Assembly (NCBI GenBank): GCA_050732995.1
Contig: JBOHSA010000251.1
Location: 1-21,346 of the forward strand
DNA from: JBOHSA01 sp050732995
GTDB lineage: Bacteria > Gemmatimonadota > Gemmatimonadetes > Gemmatimonadales > GWC2-71-9
Reading direction: 5' to 3'
Length of the DNA stretch: 21,346 nucleotides
Below are positions 1-8,173 of this stretch, piece by piece; the first letter of the stretch is position 1, and each line of letters opens with the position of its first letter. The notes under the pieces are model-generated. The model ran no database searches. It worked only from the letters and a program-made list of their open reading frames with translations, and was not told the DNA's origin. Position numbers and translations under genes: made by a program.

Positions 1-1527
1 CCAGGCGAAGCGCCGGAACTCCGGCGTCGTGCTCTCGGTCACGGGGCGCATCGGCGGAGCCGGGGCACCGGCCCGGCTCGGCTGGAGATACAGCTCGGGG
101 GGATCATTCGCGCTCGAGTGCAGCACCGCGAGCAGGCGGCCGTCGGGCGAGACGACCACATCCTGCCGGCCCTCGGCGGTCGTGAGCTGCGTCCGCCGGC
201 CGGAGGCGACGTCGAGGGCGTAGAAATGCACCTGGGCGAAGTCGCCCTCGTTGGTGTGCAGGTAGATCGTGCGCCCGTCGGGCGACAGCTGCGCGTCCAC
301 CACCTCCCAGCGCCCGCTCGTCAGCGGCTTCGGAGTCCCGCCGGCCGCGGCCACGGTGTACAGGTGAGCGTATCCCGTTTCCTCGCTGCCGTAGTAGACC
401 GTTGCTCCATCGCGCAGCCACCCGGCGGTGAAACCGAGGGGGCCGTCGAGCCAGGCGTCGTCGTGCAGGTGCGCGACCGCCCGCTTTTCAAGGGAGGGCA
501 GGTCGATCACCACAAGCCACGCGTCGTTGTAATCAGCAGTCGCGACGCGCAGCAGGGCGTGCCTGCCGTTCCGCGAGACGGCGATCCCCGCAACGTCCTG
601 CTCCCGGCTCCCTGCTCCCTCCCAGTTGATCCACGTGGTTTTTCCCGTCGCCACCTCGAGCAGCGCCGCCTTTTGGCGAGATTGCGCATCCCCGACCTTG
701 GTGCGGATCTGCTGGGTCTCGACGTACCCCGCCTGGTTGACCCAGACGGGCATGGCGACCTGGCGCCCGTCCACCGAGTCGCCGCGCACCCGCTCGGTCA
801 GTGTGAGGAGCACGAAGCGGCCATCGGGCGCCACCTCGAGCCGTGCGACGCTCTGCCGCTCCGCGAGCCACAGCGGCTTCGCCGCGGTCGTATCCGTGTC
901 GGCGCGCAACTGCTCCTCCGCCACCTGGCGGCGGATAAAGTCGAACAGCTCGCGCTGCTGGTCCCGCAGGAATTTCTTCTGTCCGACGGGGTCGGCCGCC
1001 TTGCGCGGCTCGGAACCCCGGCGGATGTCGGTGAGCTGCGTGAGCCGGCCACCCTCGAGCTCCAGACCCCACGCGTTGTTGTCGCGCGTGAAGTGGACGG
1101 TCCGGCCGTCGGCCGACCAGGACGGAGCCGACTCGGCGCCCGTCGTCTGCGTCAGCCGGCGCTTGGCGCCCGCGCGATCGACGAGATACAGGTCGCCCCC
1201 GAGCGCCACGACCTGCCGGCGCTGATCGGGGGACCAGGCGCCCGTCGCCATCGGGATGGTGTCCACCACCCGGCGCGGCAGCCGCTCGGGCGCGCCGCCC
1301 GCGACGGCCGCGCGGTAGTCCTGATCGAGCGTGTCAGCGCCGGGGCTGCGCCAGCGGAAGTACACGTGGCGGCCGTCGGCCGAGAACCGCACATTGCTCG
1401 GGGAGGTGCCGACCAGATCCGGCCCGCGCATGATGTTCTCGACGGTGAGCCGGAACTCCTGGGCCGCCAGCGACGGCCCGAGAGTCACCGCGACCGCGCT
1501 GGCTGCGACAAACGCGAGGCGATTCAT
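1..1527 (-). CDS. S9-family peptidase (DPP-IV/prolyl oligopeptidase type), N-terminal part, cut by window edge
   Basis: Reading leftward from an ATG at 1527, 509 codons are open to base 1 with no stop, so the gene continues outside the window. The N-terminus is a signal peptide (MNRLAFVAASAVAVTLG, then SLAAQEF). The visible part has repeated beta-propeller blades of the WD40/DPP-IV type: NVRFSADGRHVYFRW, ESAPSWSADGRTVHFTRDN, VSRNGRHALLRV, AQLSPDGRTIYLHTNEGD, VVVSPDGRLLAVLHSS. These are typical of the propeller that gates secreted S9 peptidases. The Ser-Asp-His catalytic domain would lie beyond the edge, so peptidase activity is inferred. A TolB-like or amidohydrolase-fused propeller is possible, but the PELYL segment before the expected hydrolase domain favours S9. 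The start codon shares CATG with the divergent gene at 1526, so its promoter must lie within that gene. Confidence 0.85.
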   Translation of the reverse strand, partial: MNRLAFVAASAVAVTLGPSLAAQEFRLTVENIMRGPDLVGTSPSNVRFSADGRHVYFRWRSPGADTLDQDYRAAVAGGAPERLPRRVVDTIPMATGAWSPDQRRQVVALGGDLYLVDRAGAKRRLTQTTGAESAPSWSADGRTVHFTRDNNAWGLELEGGRLTQLTDIRRGSEPRKAADPVGQKKFLRDQQRELFDFIRRQVAEEQLRADTDTTAAKPLWLAERQSVARLEVAPDGRFVLLTLTERVRGDSVDGRQVAMPVWVNQAGYVETQQIRTKVGDAQSRQKAALLEVATGKTTWINWEGAGSREQDVAGIAVSRNGRHALLRVATADYNDAWLVVIDLPSLEKRAVAHLHDDAWLDGPLGFTAGWLRDGATVYYGSEETGYAHLYTVAAAGGTPKPLTSGRWEVVDAQLSPDGRTIYLHTNEGDFAQVHFYALDVASGRRTQLTTAEGRQDVVVSPDGRLLAVLHSSANDPPELYLQPSRAGAPAPPMRPVTESTTPEFRRFAW

Positions 1528-2356
1528 GACGACACTCCGAAGGATGGGGAGGGGCGCCCTAATCTGCGCGCTCCTCGCGGCGTGCACTAGCGGTGAGCGG
1601 CCGTTACGGTTGGGAACGACGTACACCGTCGAGCAGTCCGGTGCGCTCGCCCTGCTGGATTCGCTGGCGACGCCCACGCCGGTCGCGGTGGTGGTCGGGC
1701 CGTCGGGCCAGATCCTGTCGGCGGCCGCCCGCGGCGACTTCGACGTCGTCCTCACTCACGCCCCATCGCTCGAGCATCGGCTGCTGGTCGCCGCCGGACT
1801 CGTCCGCCGCGTGTGTCCGTTCGCCACGAGCCGATTCGCCGTGGTGGGGCCGCCCGGCGACCCGGCCGGCGTCGCCCAGGCGCAGCGCGCCGCCGAGGCC
1901 TTCGGCCGGATCGCCCGCGCGCGTGCCACGTTCGTGTCCCGCGGCGATTCATCGGGCACGCACGTCAAGGAGCTGGAGCTGTGGCGCACGGCCGGCATCA
2001 CTCCGGACCGACCTTGGTACGTCGAGTCCGGCGCGGATCAGACGACCACCCTGCACGTCGCCGACGAGCGCGGGAACGCCTACGCGCTGGCCGACCTGCC
2101 GACCTTCGCCCGCCTGCCGGGTCTCAGGCTTCAGGTCCTGTTCACGGCCGACACCGTGCTGGTCAATCGGTATACGCTGTACGTGATGCGGTCGGGGCCT
2201 GGCGCGGCGCACCCGGCGGGGGACGCCTTCGGATCCTGGGCGCTCGCGACGTGGCGCCCCCGTGTGCTCGCCCTCCGCCTCCCGGCCCCGAACGACGGAC
2301 CGGCCTTCGAGGCGGGGGCGGACACGGAGTGCGCGAGCGCTACCGCACCACCGTGA
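1526..2356 (+). CDS. tupA: TupA-like oxyanion (tungstate-type) ABC transporter substrate-binding lipoprotein
   Basis: 276 aa. The ATG at 1526 is chosen because GAGG lies six bases upstream; an in-frame ATG at 1544 has AGG directly against it and is less likely. A lipobox LLAAC puts the lipidated cysteine at residue 20. The body follows the TupA family: LGTTYTVEQSGALALLD near the start, a G-DFDVVLTHAPS segment, an FAVVGPPGDPAG segment, then FVSRGDSSGTHVKELELW (about residues 138-155) with a following ADLPTF. Ser, Gly and Thr in SRGDSSGTH match the part of the family that contacts the anion. Known relatives deliver tungstate to a TupBC permease; no permease or ATPase gene is in the window, so this is an orphan here. 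Molybdate or sulfate specificity cannot be excluded. The 3' end overlaps the convergent lipoprotein gene by 17 bases. Confidence 0.85.
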   Translation: MTTLRRMGRGALICALLAACTSGERPLRLGTTYTVEQSGALALLDSLATPTPVAVVVGPSGQILSAAARGDFDVVLTHAPSLEHRLLVAAGLVRRVCPFATSRFAVVGPPGDPAGVAQAQRAAEAFGRIARARATFVSRGDSSGTHVKELELWRTAGITPDRPWYVESGADQTTTLHVADERGNAYALADLPTFARLPGLRLQVLFTADTVLVNRYTLYVMRSGPGAAHPAGDAFGSWALATWRPRVLALRLPAPNDGPAFEAGADTECASATAPP

Positions 2357-2738
2357 GCGCGTAGCCCGACAGCGAGCGCAGCTGGAAGGTGCCGCCGGCG
2401 GCGACCTCGAGGATCTGGGCGCTGTAGCGGCTCGGCCGATTGTCGGTTACGGCCAGCGTGAGGACCGTGCCGGCCGGCAGCGTTCCCGTCACCACCACCG
2501 TGTCGGTCGTCCCCGTGAAGGCGCTGCTCCAGAGAGCGAGGCCCGCCGCGGGCGTGACGGACGTGGGAGCGGGACCGCCGAGCACGAGCTTGATCGCGCC
2601 GTCGGCGCCCACGTTGGCGGGCGGAACGGTGAGCTGGAGTTGCAGCGTCCCGGCCACCGGCCCCGTGCCGTCCTTGCACGCGAGGCCGAGCGCCAGTCCC
2701 ACGGCTCCGGCCTTCAGCCACCGCCGGATCGGGCTCAT
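2340..2738 (-). CDS. small beta-rich lipoprotein coupled to the M6 protease gene; function unknown
   Basis: 132 aa. A short basic N-terminus (SPIRRWLK), a hydrophobic stretch and lipobox LGLAC (Cys21) predict an outer-membrane or surface lipoprotein. The remaining roughly 110 residues alternate hydrophobic and polar residues in beta fashion (TLQLQLTVPP, IKLVLGGPAP, DTVVVTGTLPAGTVLTLAV, AQILEVAAGGTFQLRSLSGY, ALTVVR) with no catalytic motif. Its ATG overlaps the stop of the protease gene by ATGA (2735-2738), so translation is probably coupled. The protease ends in a dockerin-like segment and the beta-rich domain has the general look of a cohesin-like partner; that pairing is only a hypothesis. 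The tail overlaps the convergent TupA-like gene by 17 bases, leaving no room for a terminator between them. Confidence 0.75.
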   Translation of the reverse strand: MSPIRRWLKAGAVGLALGLACKDGTGPVAGTLQLQLTVPPANVGADGAIKLVLGGPAPTSVTPAAGLALWSSAFTGTTDTVVVTGTLPAGTVLTLAVTDNRPSRYSAQILEVAAGGTFQLRSLSGYALTVVR

Positions 2739-5353
2739 GGGCGCCCGCTCGTGTGTCCCGGCACGGCCGCAGCAGGAGCCGGGGGAGAAGGAGAGGGGTG
2801 CGCGATCATCCGCCCTGCGCCCGCGGGCGTGGCGCCAGTCGACTGTACCCAGGCGAGGAAGTCGCCCACATCGAAGTACCCGTTCGAATTGCCGATGATG
2901 TCCAGATACGAGAGCTCGTCGGCGGTCAAGGTCGTCGCGTTCGGGTTCAGGATGCGGGCCACGACGTTCGCCTGGACGAGCACGGGAACAGTGACGGAAA
3001 AGGTGAACGTCTGCGTCTGCGTTTGGAGGCCGGACGTGACGCGCGCCTGGTAGCTGAAGCTGCCGCTCGCGCCGGGCCGCCCCGAGACCACGCCGGTCGC
3101 GGGGTTGAGAGTCAGCCCCGCAGGCAGAGGGTCGAGGTTCTGCCAGGTGTAACTTCCCGTGCCGCCGGTCGCCCGCAAGGTATCACTGTAGGTCGTCCCC
3201 ATCATTCCGTTCGGGCGGGCGCCCGCCGAGACCAGCGCCAGCGGCGGGCTGAAGCGCGCGGTCACGGCGTAGGGCCGGGTCATGGGGAGGGTGATGGTCA
3301 TGGCGCTCGCGGTCGTGTCCCCGATCCAGCCGTCCCACAACAGGCTCGCCGAGGTGTCGACCGCCGTCACGTCCACCGGCGAGCCGTGCGCGACGAGCGT
3401 CCCGCTCACGCCGGACGGGTTGGTCGTCACCGTGCCGCCGCTTGCCGGGGCGGCGTCCACGTTGACCATGTGGGCGCGGGCCAGGGTCGCCGTGACCGTG
3501 TCCCCGGCGAAGTTGCCTGTGATAGAGTGCACGCGGGCGCCGCCGTCCGACCAGGACCCGAACGTGAACCGGGTCCGGCCGCTGGGCGAGAACTGGGTGT
3601 CCGCCACCTCCACGGTATGGCTCGAGCCGTCCACCAAGAGGTCGCGGAACACGTTGTAGGCGACGTTGTCCACCCTGACCACGGCCGCCGTGTCGTTGGC
3701 GCGGACCACGGTGACGCCGCCGAACCGCAGGCGGAATGACAGGTTGCCGCCGGCCACGACCTGGGTAATCTGGTCCACGGCGAACCCCACAAAGCTGCCG
3801 TCCAGGTTCTTCAACGCGGCGGGATTCGAGTTGAACGAGAACGCGGTGTTCCCGGTGGTGCCGGGATAGGGATCGCCCGCGTCGCCGCGGTCCTGCGGCG
3901 GTGACGTGTTCTGCAGCTCGTTCAGGCCGTCGGCCTGGGTCAACGCCACGCCGTGGGGGAATCCGCTGTTGATCGCGTTGCCTGACGTGGCGACTTTCAG
4001 GTTGTCGATGTGCCAGACCAGGAGACCGCCGCCACAGCCCGGCGGGTTGCCGCTCGCGGCGCAATGGATCCGGATCAGCGCCGTGTCCGCCTGCACCGCC
4101 TGCCGGTTCTCGAGCAGGAAGAACTCGCTGCGGCTGTTGTCGCCCTGCACGTTGACGAAAAAGGTCGTATCCGACAGCGGGGCCGCGCCCAGCGTGTACA
4201 TGCCGTTCGTCGTGAGACTCCGCACCAGGACCCACCCGAGCTGCTGAAGCGACCACGCCTCCATGCGCGATGGGCTCGTCGCGCTGGACTGGTTCCCCGT
4301 CCCCATCAGCCCCCAATGCCCGATCCCTTCGGAGTTCTGGCTCGTGTCGTACAGGTCGGGGAGTCCGAGCCCGTGGCCGAATTCGTGCGCCGCGGTGCCA
4401 ATCGGCATGATCTGCGTCGTATCGCAGCCCGACGCCCCGCCGAGGGCGCTCTGTACGAAATAGTCGCTGACCCGGATGGTGCCGCCCCCGGATCGGGCGT
4501 CGTTCGTGACGTAGTCGGACTGGATCAGCTGGCCGCTCACGTTCGTGGTCGTGAGGATGAAGCGATGCGACCAGATATGGTTGTTCGCCGCCCCGCCGCA
4601 CGCGCCGTCCCTTGTGGGGTGCGCGAACAGCACCATGTCCACGTAGCCGTCGTCGTCGCCCGAGTTCGGGATAAGGTCCGGGCCGTCGTTGTCGAACTGC
4701 GCGAAGTTCACCGTGCCGTCCACGCGCGCGAGCGCCTGGCGCATCCCGTCGTGCAGCCGCTTGATGGCCTGATTACTGAACAGGCCGTTGCAGTTGTTCG
4801 TGCCGAACGGGTTGTCGGTGCAGCTCGGCCCCGGCGTCCCGGTGTAGGTGACTTCGGCGCTGTCGAGGGTCCTCCAGCCGATGGACTGACCCAGCATGGT
4901 GAAGAGGCTGTTGGAGAGCTGGCTGTAGAACGTGCGCAGCGTGAAGGGATTGCCGGACGGCGGCGTAGTCCCGAATAACAGCGTGTCGTAGTCGGTCATC
5001 GGCCGCATGAACTGCGGCTGCACGCCCTGGTAGCCGAAGAACACGGCGGGCACCGTGATCGTGCCGGACACGACCTCGGCACTGGAGGCCATCGCTACCC
5101 CACGGACGCCTCGAGCGGCGGCCAGCGGAGCGTTGAGCGCCCCCAGCGCGCCGCTCGCCAGGAGCTGCGCCCGACGGGCGGCGACCCGCCGCCCCTTGGC
5201 GCGCCACACCCCGTCTCGGCGAAAGTCGAACCCCGGGATTTCCCGGCGGGGGTGGAGGCGCGTTCCCCCCCCTCCCCCCTGGCTGTACGCCACCGGGGCG
5301 GGCCAGAGTGATAGGGCGGCGAGGCCCAGCGTCACGGCGAACAGGCGGTTCAC
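2735..5353 (-). CDS. secreted M6-family (immune inhibitor A type) metalloprotease with Ig-like and dockerin-like C-terminus
   Basis: 872 aa from a GTG at 5353, preceded by GAGG four bases upstream. The signal peptide is MNRLFAVTLGLAALSLW with probable cleavage after AYS. The zinc motif HEFGHGLGLPDLYD starts at His323 (H323, E324, H327, D333), followed by a WGLMGTGNQ Met-turn region, as in M6 peptidases. Downstream are beta-sandwich repeats, a putative-Ig domain at about residues 705-790 (GTTYSDTLRATGGTGSYTW, AGLTLNPATGVVSGRP) and a calcium-binding dockerin-like unit at about 800-835 (ADELSYLDIIGNSNG, YFDVGDFLAWV). The last about 35 residues are Pro/Ala-rich and probably disordered. The expected role is extracellular protein degradation. 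It follows the APC permease gene after a gap of about 23 bases, and its stop overlaps the start of the small lipoprotein. Confidence 0.92.
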   Translation of the reverse strand: MNRLFAVTLGLAALSLWPAPVAYSQGGGGGTRLHPRREIPGFDFRRDGVWRAKGRRVAARRAQLLASGALGALNAPLAAARGVRGVAMASSAEVVSGTITVPAVFFGYQGVQPQFMRPMTDYDTLLFGTTPPSGNPFTLRTFYSQLSNSLFTMLGQSIGWRTLDSAEVTYTGTPGPSCTDNPFGTNNCNGLFSNQAIKRLHDGMRQALARVDGTVNFAQFDNDGPDLIPNSGDDDGYVDMVLFAHPTRDGACGGAANNHIWSHRFILTTTNVSGQLIQSDYVTNDARSGGGTIRVSDYFVQSALGGASGCDTTQIMPIGTAAHEFGHGLGLPDLYDTSQNSEGIGHWGLMGTGNQSSATSPSRMEAWSLQQLGWVLVRSLTTNGMYTLGAAPLSDTTFFVNVQGDNSRSEFFLLENRQAVQADTALIRIHCAASGNPPGCGGGLLVWHIDNLKVATSGNAINSGFPHGVALTQADGLNELQNTSPPQDRGDAGDPYPGTTGNTAFSFNSNPAALKNLDGSFVGFAVDQITQVVAGGNLSFRLRFGGVTVVRANDTAAVVRVDNVAYNVFRDLLVDGSSHTVEVADTQFSPSGRTRFTFGSWSDGGARVHSITGNFAGDTVTATLARAHMVNVDAAPASGGTVTTNPSGVSGTLVAHGSPVDVTAVDTSASLLWDGWIGDTTASAMTITLPMTRPYAVTARFSPPLALVSAGARPNGMMGTTYSDTLRATGGTGSYTWQNLDPLPAGLTLNPATGVVSGRPGASGSFSYQARVTSGLQTQTQTFTFSVTVPVLVQANVVARILNPNATTLTADELSYLDIIGNSNGYFDVGDFLAWVQSTGATPAGAGRMIAHPSPSPPAPAAAVPGHTSGRP

Positions 5354-5376
5354 ATGTCCTCGAGCGGAAGTCTAGC

Positions 5377-6768
5377 CTAGGGCAAGACGGCCGCGGAAGC
5401 TGTGCGCCCCCTCACACGCCGGCGTGCGAGCGCCCAGCCCAGTCCCATGAACCCGACCACCCCCCCCACCACTTTGGTGAGAAACAGCAGCGGCTCTTCC
5501 CCCGCCGGGGGCACGAAGCTCAGAACGATGGCGAACCCGACGGCCGCGAGACCGGAGGTGCCGCACACGGCCGTGCCCAGCGTACGCACGCGCCGCAGCC
5601 TCAGGTAGGCGGCGAACATGTACAGAAAGGGGATGAAAAACAGGACCAATGTGGTCTGCGTGAGCACGAGATAGGCGTTTTTCACCGTGGCCCCGAACAG
5701 GCTCGCGACGACGAAGACGGTGGCGAGGCCGCCCTGGACGAGCAGGGAGATATACGGCGTCTGCCACCGGGGATGCACCCGGCCGAAGGCTTCCGGGAGC
5801 GCGCCGTCCACGCCGGCGGCGTAGGGCAGCCGGGCCGAGCCCGCGAGCCAGGCGCCCACGCCCCCCAGGTTGCCCAGTACCAGCAGCAGGGCCACCACGG
5901 CCGCCAGGGGGGCGAGCGGCGCGTGCCCGAGCCGCTCGACCAGCGCCGCCGTCGCCTGCGGCATCCCGTTGGTGATGCTGACCGTTTCCGCCGGGAGCGC
6001 GACGAGCATTGCCGCGGTCCCGAGCACGTACATCGCGACGATCGCCGCCCCGGACAGCGCGATGCCCCGCCGCAATGTGGCCGCCGCGTCGCGGATCTCC
6101 CCGCCCAGCGCGGCCGCAAGCTCGAGCCCGCCGAAGGCGAAGATCATGGTCGCGAAAAGGTTGATGGACTGGAAATCGAACCGGTGCGGGACGAGATCGC
6201 CCGCCGCAAACGGAGTGGCGCTGCCCCGCGCCGCGAGCGACCAGGCGGCGAGCAGGACGAACAGCAGCAAGGGAATCCAGGTGCCGTACGCGCCCAGGTT
6301 CTGCAACCGTTTCCCGATACGCAGCCCCACGAGATTGAGACCCACGGCGAGCCAGAGGCCAACGAGCGACGCGACGCCGATGAACGTGGGGTCGTCGCCC
6401 AGGTGGACGAAGCGCGGACCTCCCGCATAGGCCGCGATCGCGGCGGTGGCCACGAGCAGCGACGGGAAATAGAACAGGTTGTTGACCCAGTAGCCCCATC
6501 CCGCGACGAATCCCTGACGCGGCCCGAATGCCCGGCGCACCCAGCGGTAGATCCCGCCCGCCCCGGGATCGATGTCCGAGAGCTCCCGGACCGCCACAGC
6601 CGAGGGGAGGAAGAAGATGACCATGGCGAGCGCCCACAGGAGCAGGCTCGCGAGCCCGAACTGGCTCGCGGCGGTCGTGAGCCAGCGCAGCCCGACGATC
6701 GCGCTGATGTTGAACAGCACCACGTCGCGCAGCCCCATGACGCGGGGCAGCTCCGGGCTCGCGCTCAT
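5377..6768 (-). CDS. APC-superfamily amino-acid permease
   Basis: 463 aa, about 12 hydrophobic membrane segments, the usual size for the amino acid-polyamine-organocation family. The first helix region (VVLFNISAIVGLRWLTTAA) is the unwound TM1 substrate site of the family. The loop RELSDIDPGAGGIYRWVRRAFGPRQ matches the conserved TM2-TM3 segment (PxxGGxYxWxxxxxG) of glutamate:GABA antiporters and related exchangers. Later landmarks are FGGLELAAALGGEIRDA in TM6 and ARLPYAAGVDGALPEAFGRVHPRWQTP before TM9. The start ATG at 6768 has GAGGAG very close upstream (about 2 bases), so Met11 is an alternative. Substrate cannot be read from the sequence. Together with the downstream secreted protease it may form a proteolysis and amino-acid uptake unit (inference). 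Confidence 0.88.
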   Translation of the reverse strand: MSASPELPRVMGLRDVVLFNISAIVGLRWLTTAASQFGLASLLLWALAMVIFFLPSAVAVRELSDIDPGAGGIYRWVRRAFGPRQGFVAGWGYWVNNLFYFPSLLVATAAIAAYAGGPRFVHLGDDPTFIGVASLVGLWLAVGLNLVGLRIGKRLQNLGAYGTWIPLLLFVLLAAWSLAARGSATPFAAGDLVPHRFDFQSINLFATMIFAFGGLELAAALGGEIRDAAATLRRGIALSGAAIVAMYVLGTAAMLVALPAETVSITNGMPQATAALVERLGHAPLAPLAAVVALLLVLGNLGGVGAWLAGSARLPYAAGVDGALPEAFGRVHPRWQTPYISLLVQGGLATVFVVASLFGATVKNAYLVLTQTTLVLFFIPFLYMFAAYLRLRRVRTLGTAVCGTSGLAAVGFAIVLSFVPPAGEEPLLFLTKVVGGVVGFMGLGWALARRRVRGRTASAAVLP

Positions 6769-6953
6769 CGCTCCTCGTCTCGCGCCATCAACTCTCGCCT
6801 GCCGATGTCTGGCGAACCCGCCGCGGGCGGTTCCGTGCGGCGGTCATGGAAGCTACCGTCGGTCGCCAGACGCGCTAACTCGTGGCGGCAGCGACCCTTG
6901 CCAACTCGGGACGGCTCCGCTAAGCTCTAGCACTCTTTCATTATAGAGGGCCC
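6769..6953. promoter_or_regulatory. 185-base divergent intergenic region between permease and sphingolipid operon
   Basis: This gap must carry promoters for both directions. The only AT-rich stretch is around 6938-6947. Read on the - strand it contains an exact TATAAT (6945-6940), which would start a transcript about 165 bases ahead of the permease, but no good -35 sits 17 bases upstream. For the + operon the best pair is TTGCCA (6898-6903), 17 bases, then TAAGCT (6921-6926), which is weak at the -10. A TATAGA-like hexamer at 6942-6947 lies so close to the GTG at 6954 that a leaderless transcript would result. No TTGAC-type tandem repeat like those in the - cluster is present here. Confidence 0.4.
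6807..6871. repeat. 9-base perfect inverted repeat in the divergent intergenic region
   Basis: GTCTGGCGA at 6807-6815 is the exact reverse complement of TCGCCAGAC at 6863-6871, with 47 bases between. The arms do not extend. They could be paired operator half-sites in the divergent promoter region, or chance in GC-rich DNA. Confidence 0.35.
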
Positions 6954-8159
6954 GTGGGCACGGATACCCTGCAGCACATCGCGCTGTTCGACAAGTGCAG
7001 AAACTTCACCCGGGCGCGCGAGATCCAGGCCGCGGGGCTGTATCCGTACTTCAAGCCCATCTCCCACTCCGAAGACACTATCGTCGTCATCGAGGGGAAA
7101 GAGCGGATCATGATGGGCTCCAACAACTACCTGGGGCTCACCCATCATCCGGAAGTGCTGGCGGCCGCGCGCGCGGCGCTCGAGCGCTACGGCTCGGGGT
7201 GCACCGGCAGCCGGTTTCTGAACGGGACGCTGGACCTCCACGAGCAGCTGGAAGGCGAGCTGGCCGAGTTCTTCGGCAAAGAGGCCTGCCTCGTCTTTTC
7301 GACCGGCTACCAGGCCAATCTTGGCGTCATCTCGGGTCTGGTCGGGCGCGGGGATGTCGTGTTCCTGGACAAGCTCGATCATGCGTCGATCGTGGACGGG
7401 GCCAAGATGTCCCACGGGGAGACCCTGCGGTTCAACCACGGCGACCTCGCCGGGTTGGAGCGCAAGCTGCAGAAGGTCCCCGCCCAGACGGGCACGATGG
7501 TGATCGTGGACGGCGTGTACTCGATGGAAGGCGACATCGCCGACATTCCGGGGCTGCTGCGCGTGTGCCAGAAGTACGGCGCGGCCCTGGTGGTCGACGA
7601 CGCCCACTCGGTGGGCGTCCTGGGTCCGAAGGGCGAGGGGACCGCCGCCCACTTCGACCTGACGGACGACGTCGACCTGATCGTCGGCACGTTCTCCAAG
7701 TCCCTCGCATCGATCGGCGGGTTCGCGGCGGGCTCCGAGACGGTGATCCACTACCTGAAGCATCACTCGCGCCCGCTCATCTTCACGGCCGCGCTGCCCC
7801 CCGCCAACACGGCCGGGGTGCTGGCTGCGCTGCACGTAATGCAGCGCGAGCCCGAGCGCCGCCAGCGGCTGTGGACCAACACCCGGCGCCTGCAGGACGG
7901 CCTCCGGTCGTTCGGCTTCGACATCGGCCCGACGGAGACGCCCATCGTGCCGGTGTTGATCGGCCCGCTCGAGAAGACGTTCCTCTTCTGGCGCCGGCTG
8001 TTCGACGCGGGCGTGTTCACGAACCCCATCGTGCCCCCCGCGGTGCCGCCGTCCCAGTGCCGGCTGCGCACCAGTCTGATGGCGACCCACACGCCGCATC
8101 AGATCGACCTCGCCCTGGAGACGTTCGGCCGGCTCGGGAAAGAGCTGGGGGTCATCTGA
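6954..8159 (+). CDS. spt: serine palmitoyltransferase-type alpha-oxoamine synthase (PLP enzyme, first step of sphingolipid synthesis)
   Basis: 401 aa from a GTG at 6954 with GAGGG just upstream. It is expected to condense serine with a fatty acyl thioester to give 3-ketosphinganine in the cytoplasm. Alpha-oxoamine synthase hallmarks are present: SNNYLGLTHHPEV, RYGSGCTGSRFLNGTLDLHEQLE, His143 in LDHASIVDG (stacks on PLP), DDAHSVGVLG with Asp216 and His218, and the PLP lysine Lys249 in GTFSKSLASIGGF. The FSKS-ASIGGF segment and the CTGSRFLNGT segment favour bacterial serine palmitoyltransferase over BioF, HemA or a plain KBL, but the substrate is inferred. The strongest support is context: the next three genes encode a GNAT acyltransferase, an NAD(P) reductase and a PAP2/AUR1-like enzyme, as expected for ceramide-type lipid synthesis. 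Confidence 0.85.
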   Translation: MGTDTLQHIALFDKCRNFTRAREIQAAGLYPYFKPISHSEDTIVVIEGKERIMMGSNNYLGLTHHPEVLAAARAALERYGSGCTGSRFLNGTLDLHEQLEGELAEFFGKEACLVFSTGYQANLGVISGLVGRGDVVFLDKLDHASIVDGAKMSHGETLRFNHGDLAGLERKLQKVPAQTGTMVIVDGVYSMEGDIADIPGLLRVCQKYGAALVVDDAHSVGVLGPKGEGTAAHFDLTDDVDLIVGTFSKSLASIGGFAAGSETVIHYLKHHSRPLIFTAALPPANTAGVLAALHVMQREPERRQRLWTNTRRLQDGLRSFGFDIGPTETPIVPVLIGPLEKTFLFWRRLFDAGVFTNPIVPPAVPPSQCRLRTSLMATHTPHQIDLALETFGRLGKELGVI

Positions 8160-8173
8160 GCGCAGTCGAGATC

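Noticed and set aside
118..1590. Long + strand open frame opposite the S9 peptidase
   Set aside because: Arg/Pro/Ala-rich shadow produced by GC-rich codon bias; the opposite strand has a signal peptide and clear propeller blades.
5360..5377. TCGAGCG-GAAG-TCTAGCC ahead of the M6 protease, an 11-base-period pair near the SARP motif
   Set aside because: It lies only 7 bases from the start codon, overlaps the ribosome site and has no -10 at the required distance; judged coincidence.
6898..6914. TTGCCA followed by GGGACGG as a SARP-like repeat before the sphingolipid operon
   Set aside because: Matches are poor and the period is 10; control of the + operon by the SARP is not supported by sequence here.
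5308..6930. 540-codon + strand frame across the permease gene
   Set aside because: Composition is low-complexity Arg/Glu/Gln/Pro and it lies exactly opposite twelve clear membrane helices.
6954..8159. 8-amino-7-oxononanoate synthase (BioF) or 2-amino-3-ketobutyrate CoA ligase
   Set aside because: No biotin or threonine-degradation genes nearby; neighbours are ceramide-type enzymes and the segment around the PLP lysine fits serine palmitoyltransferase better.
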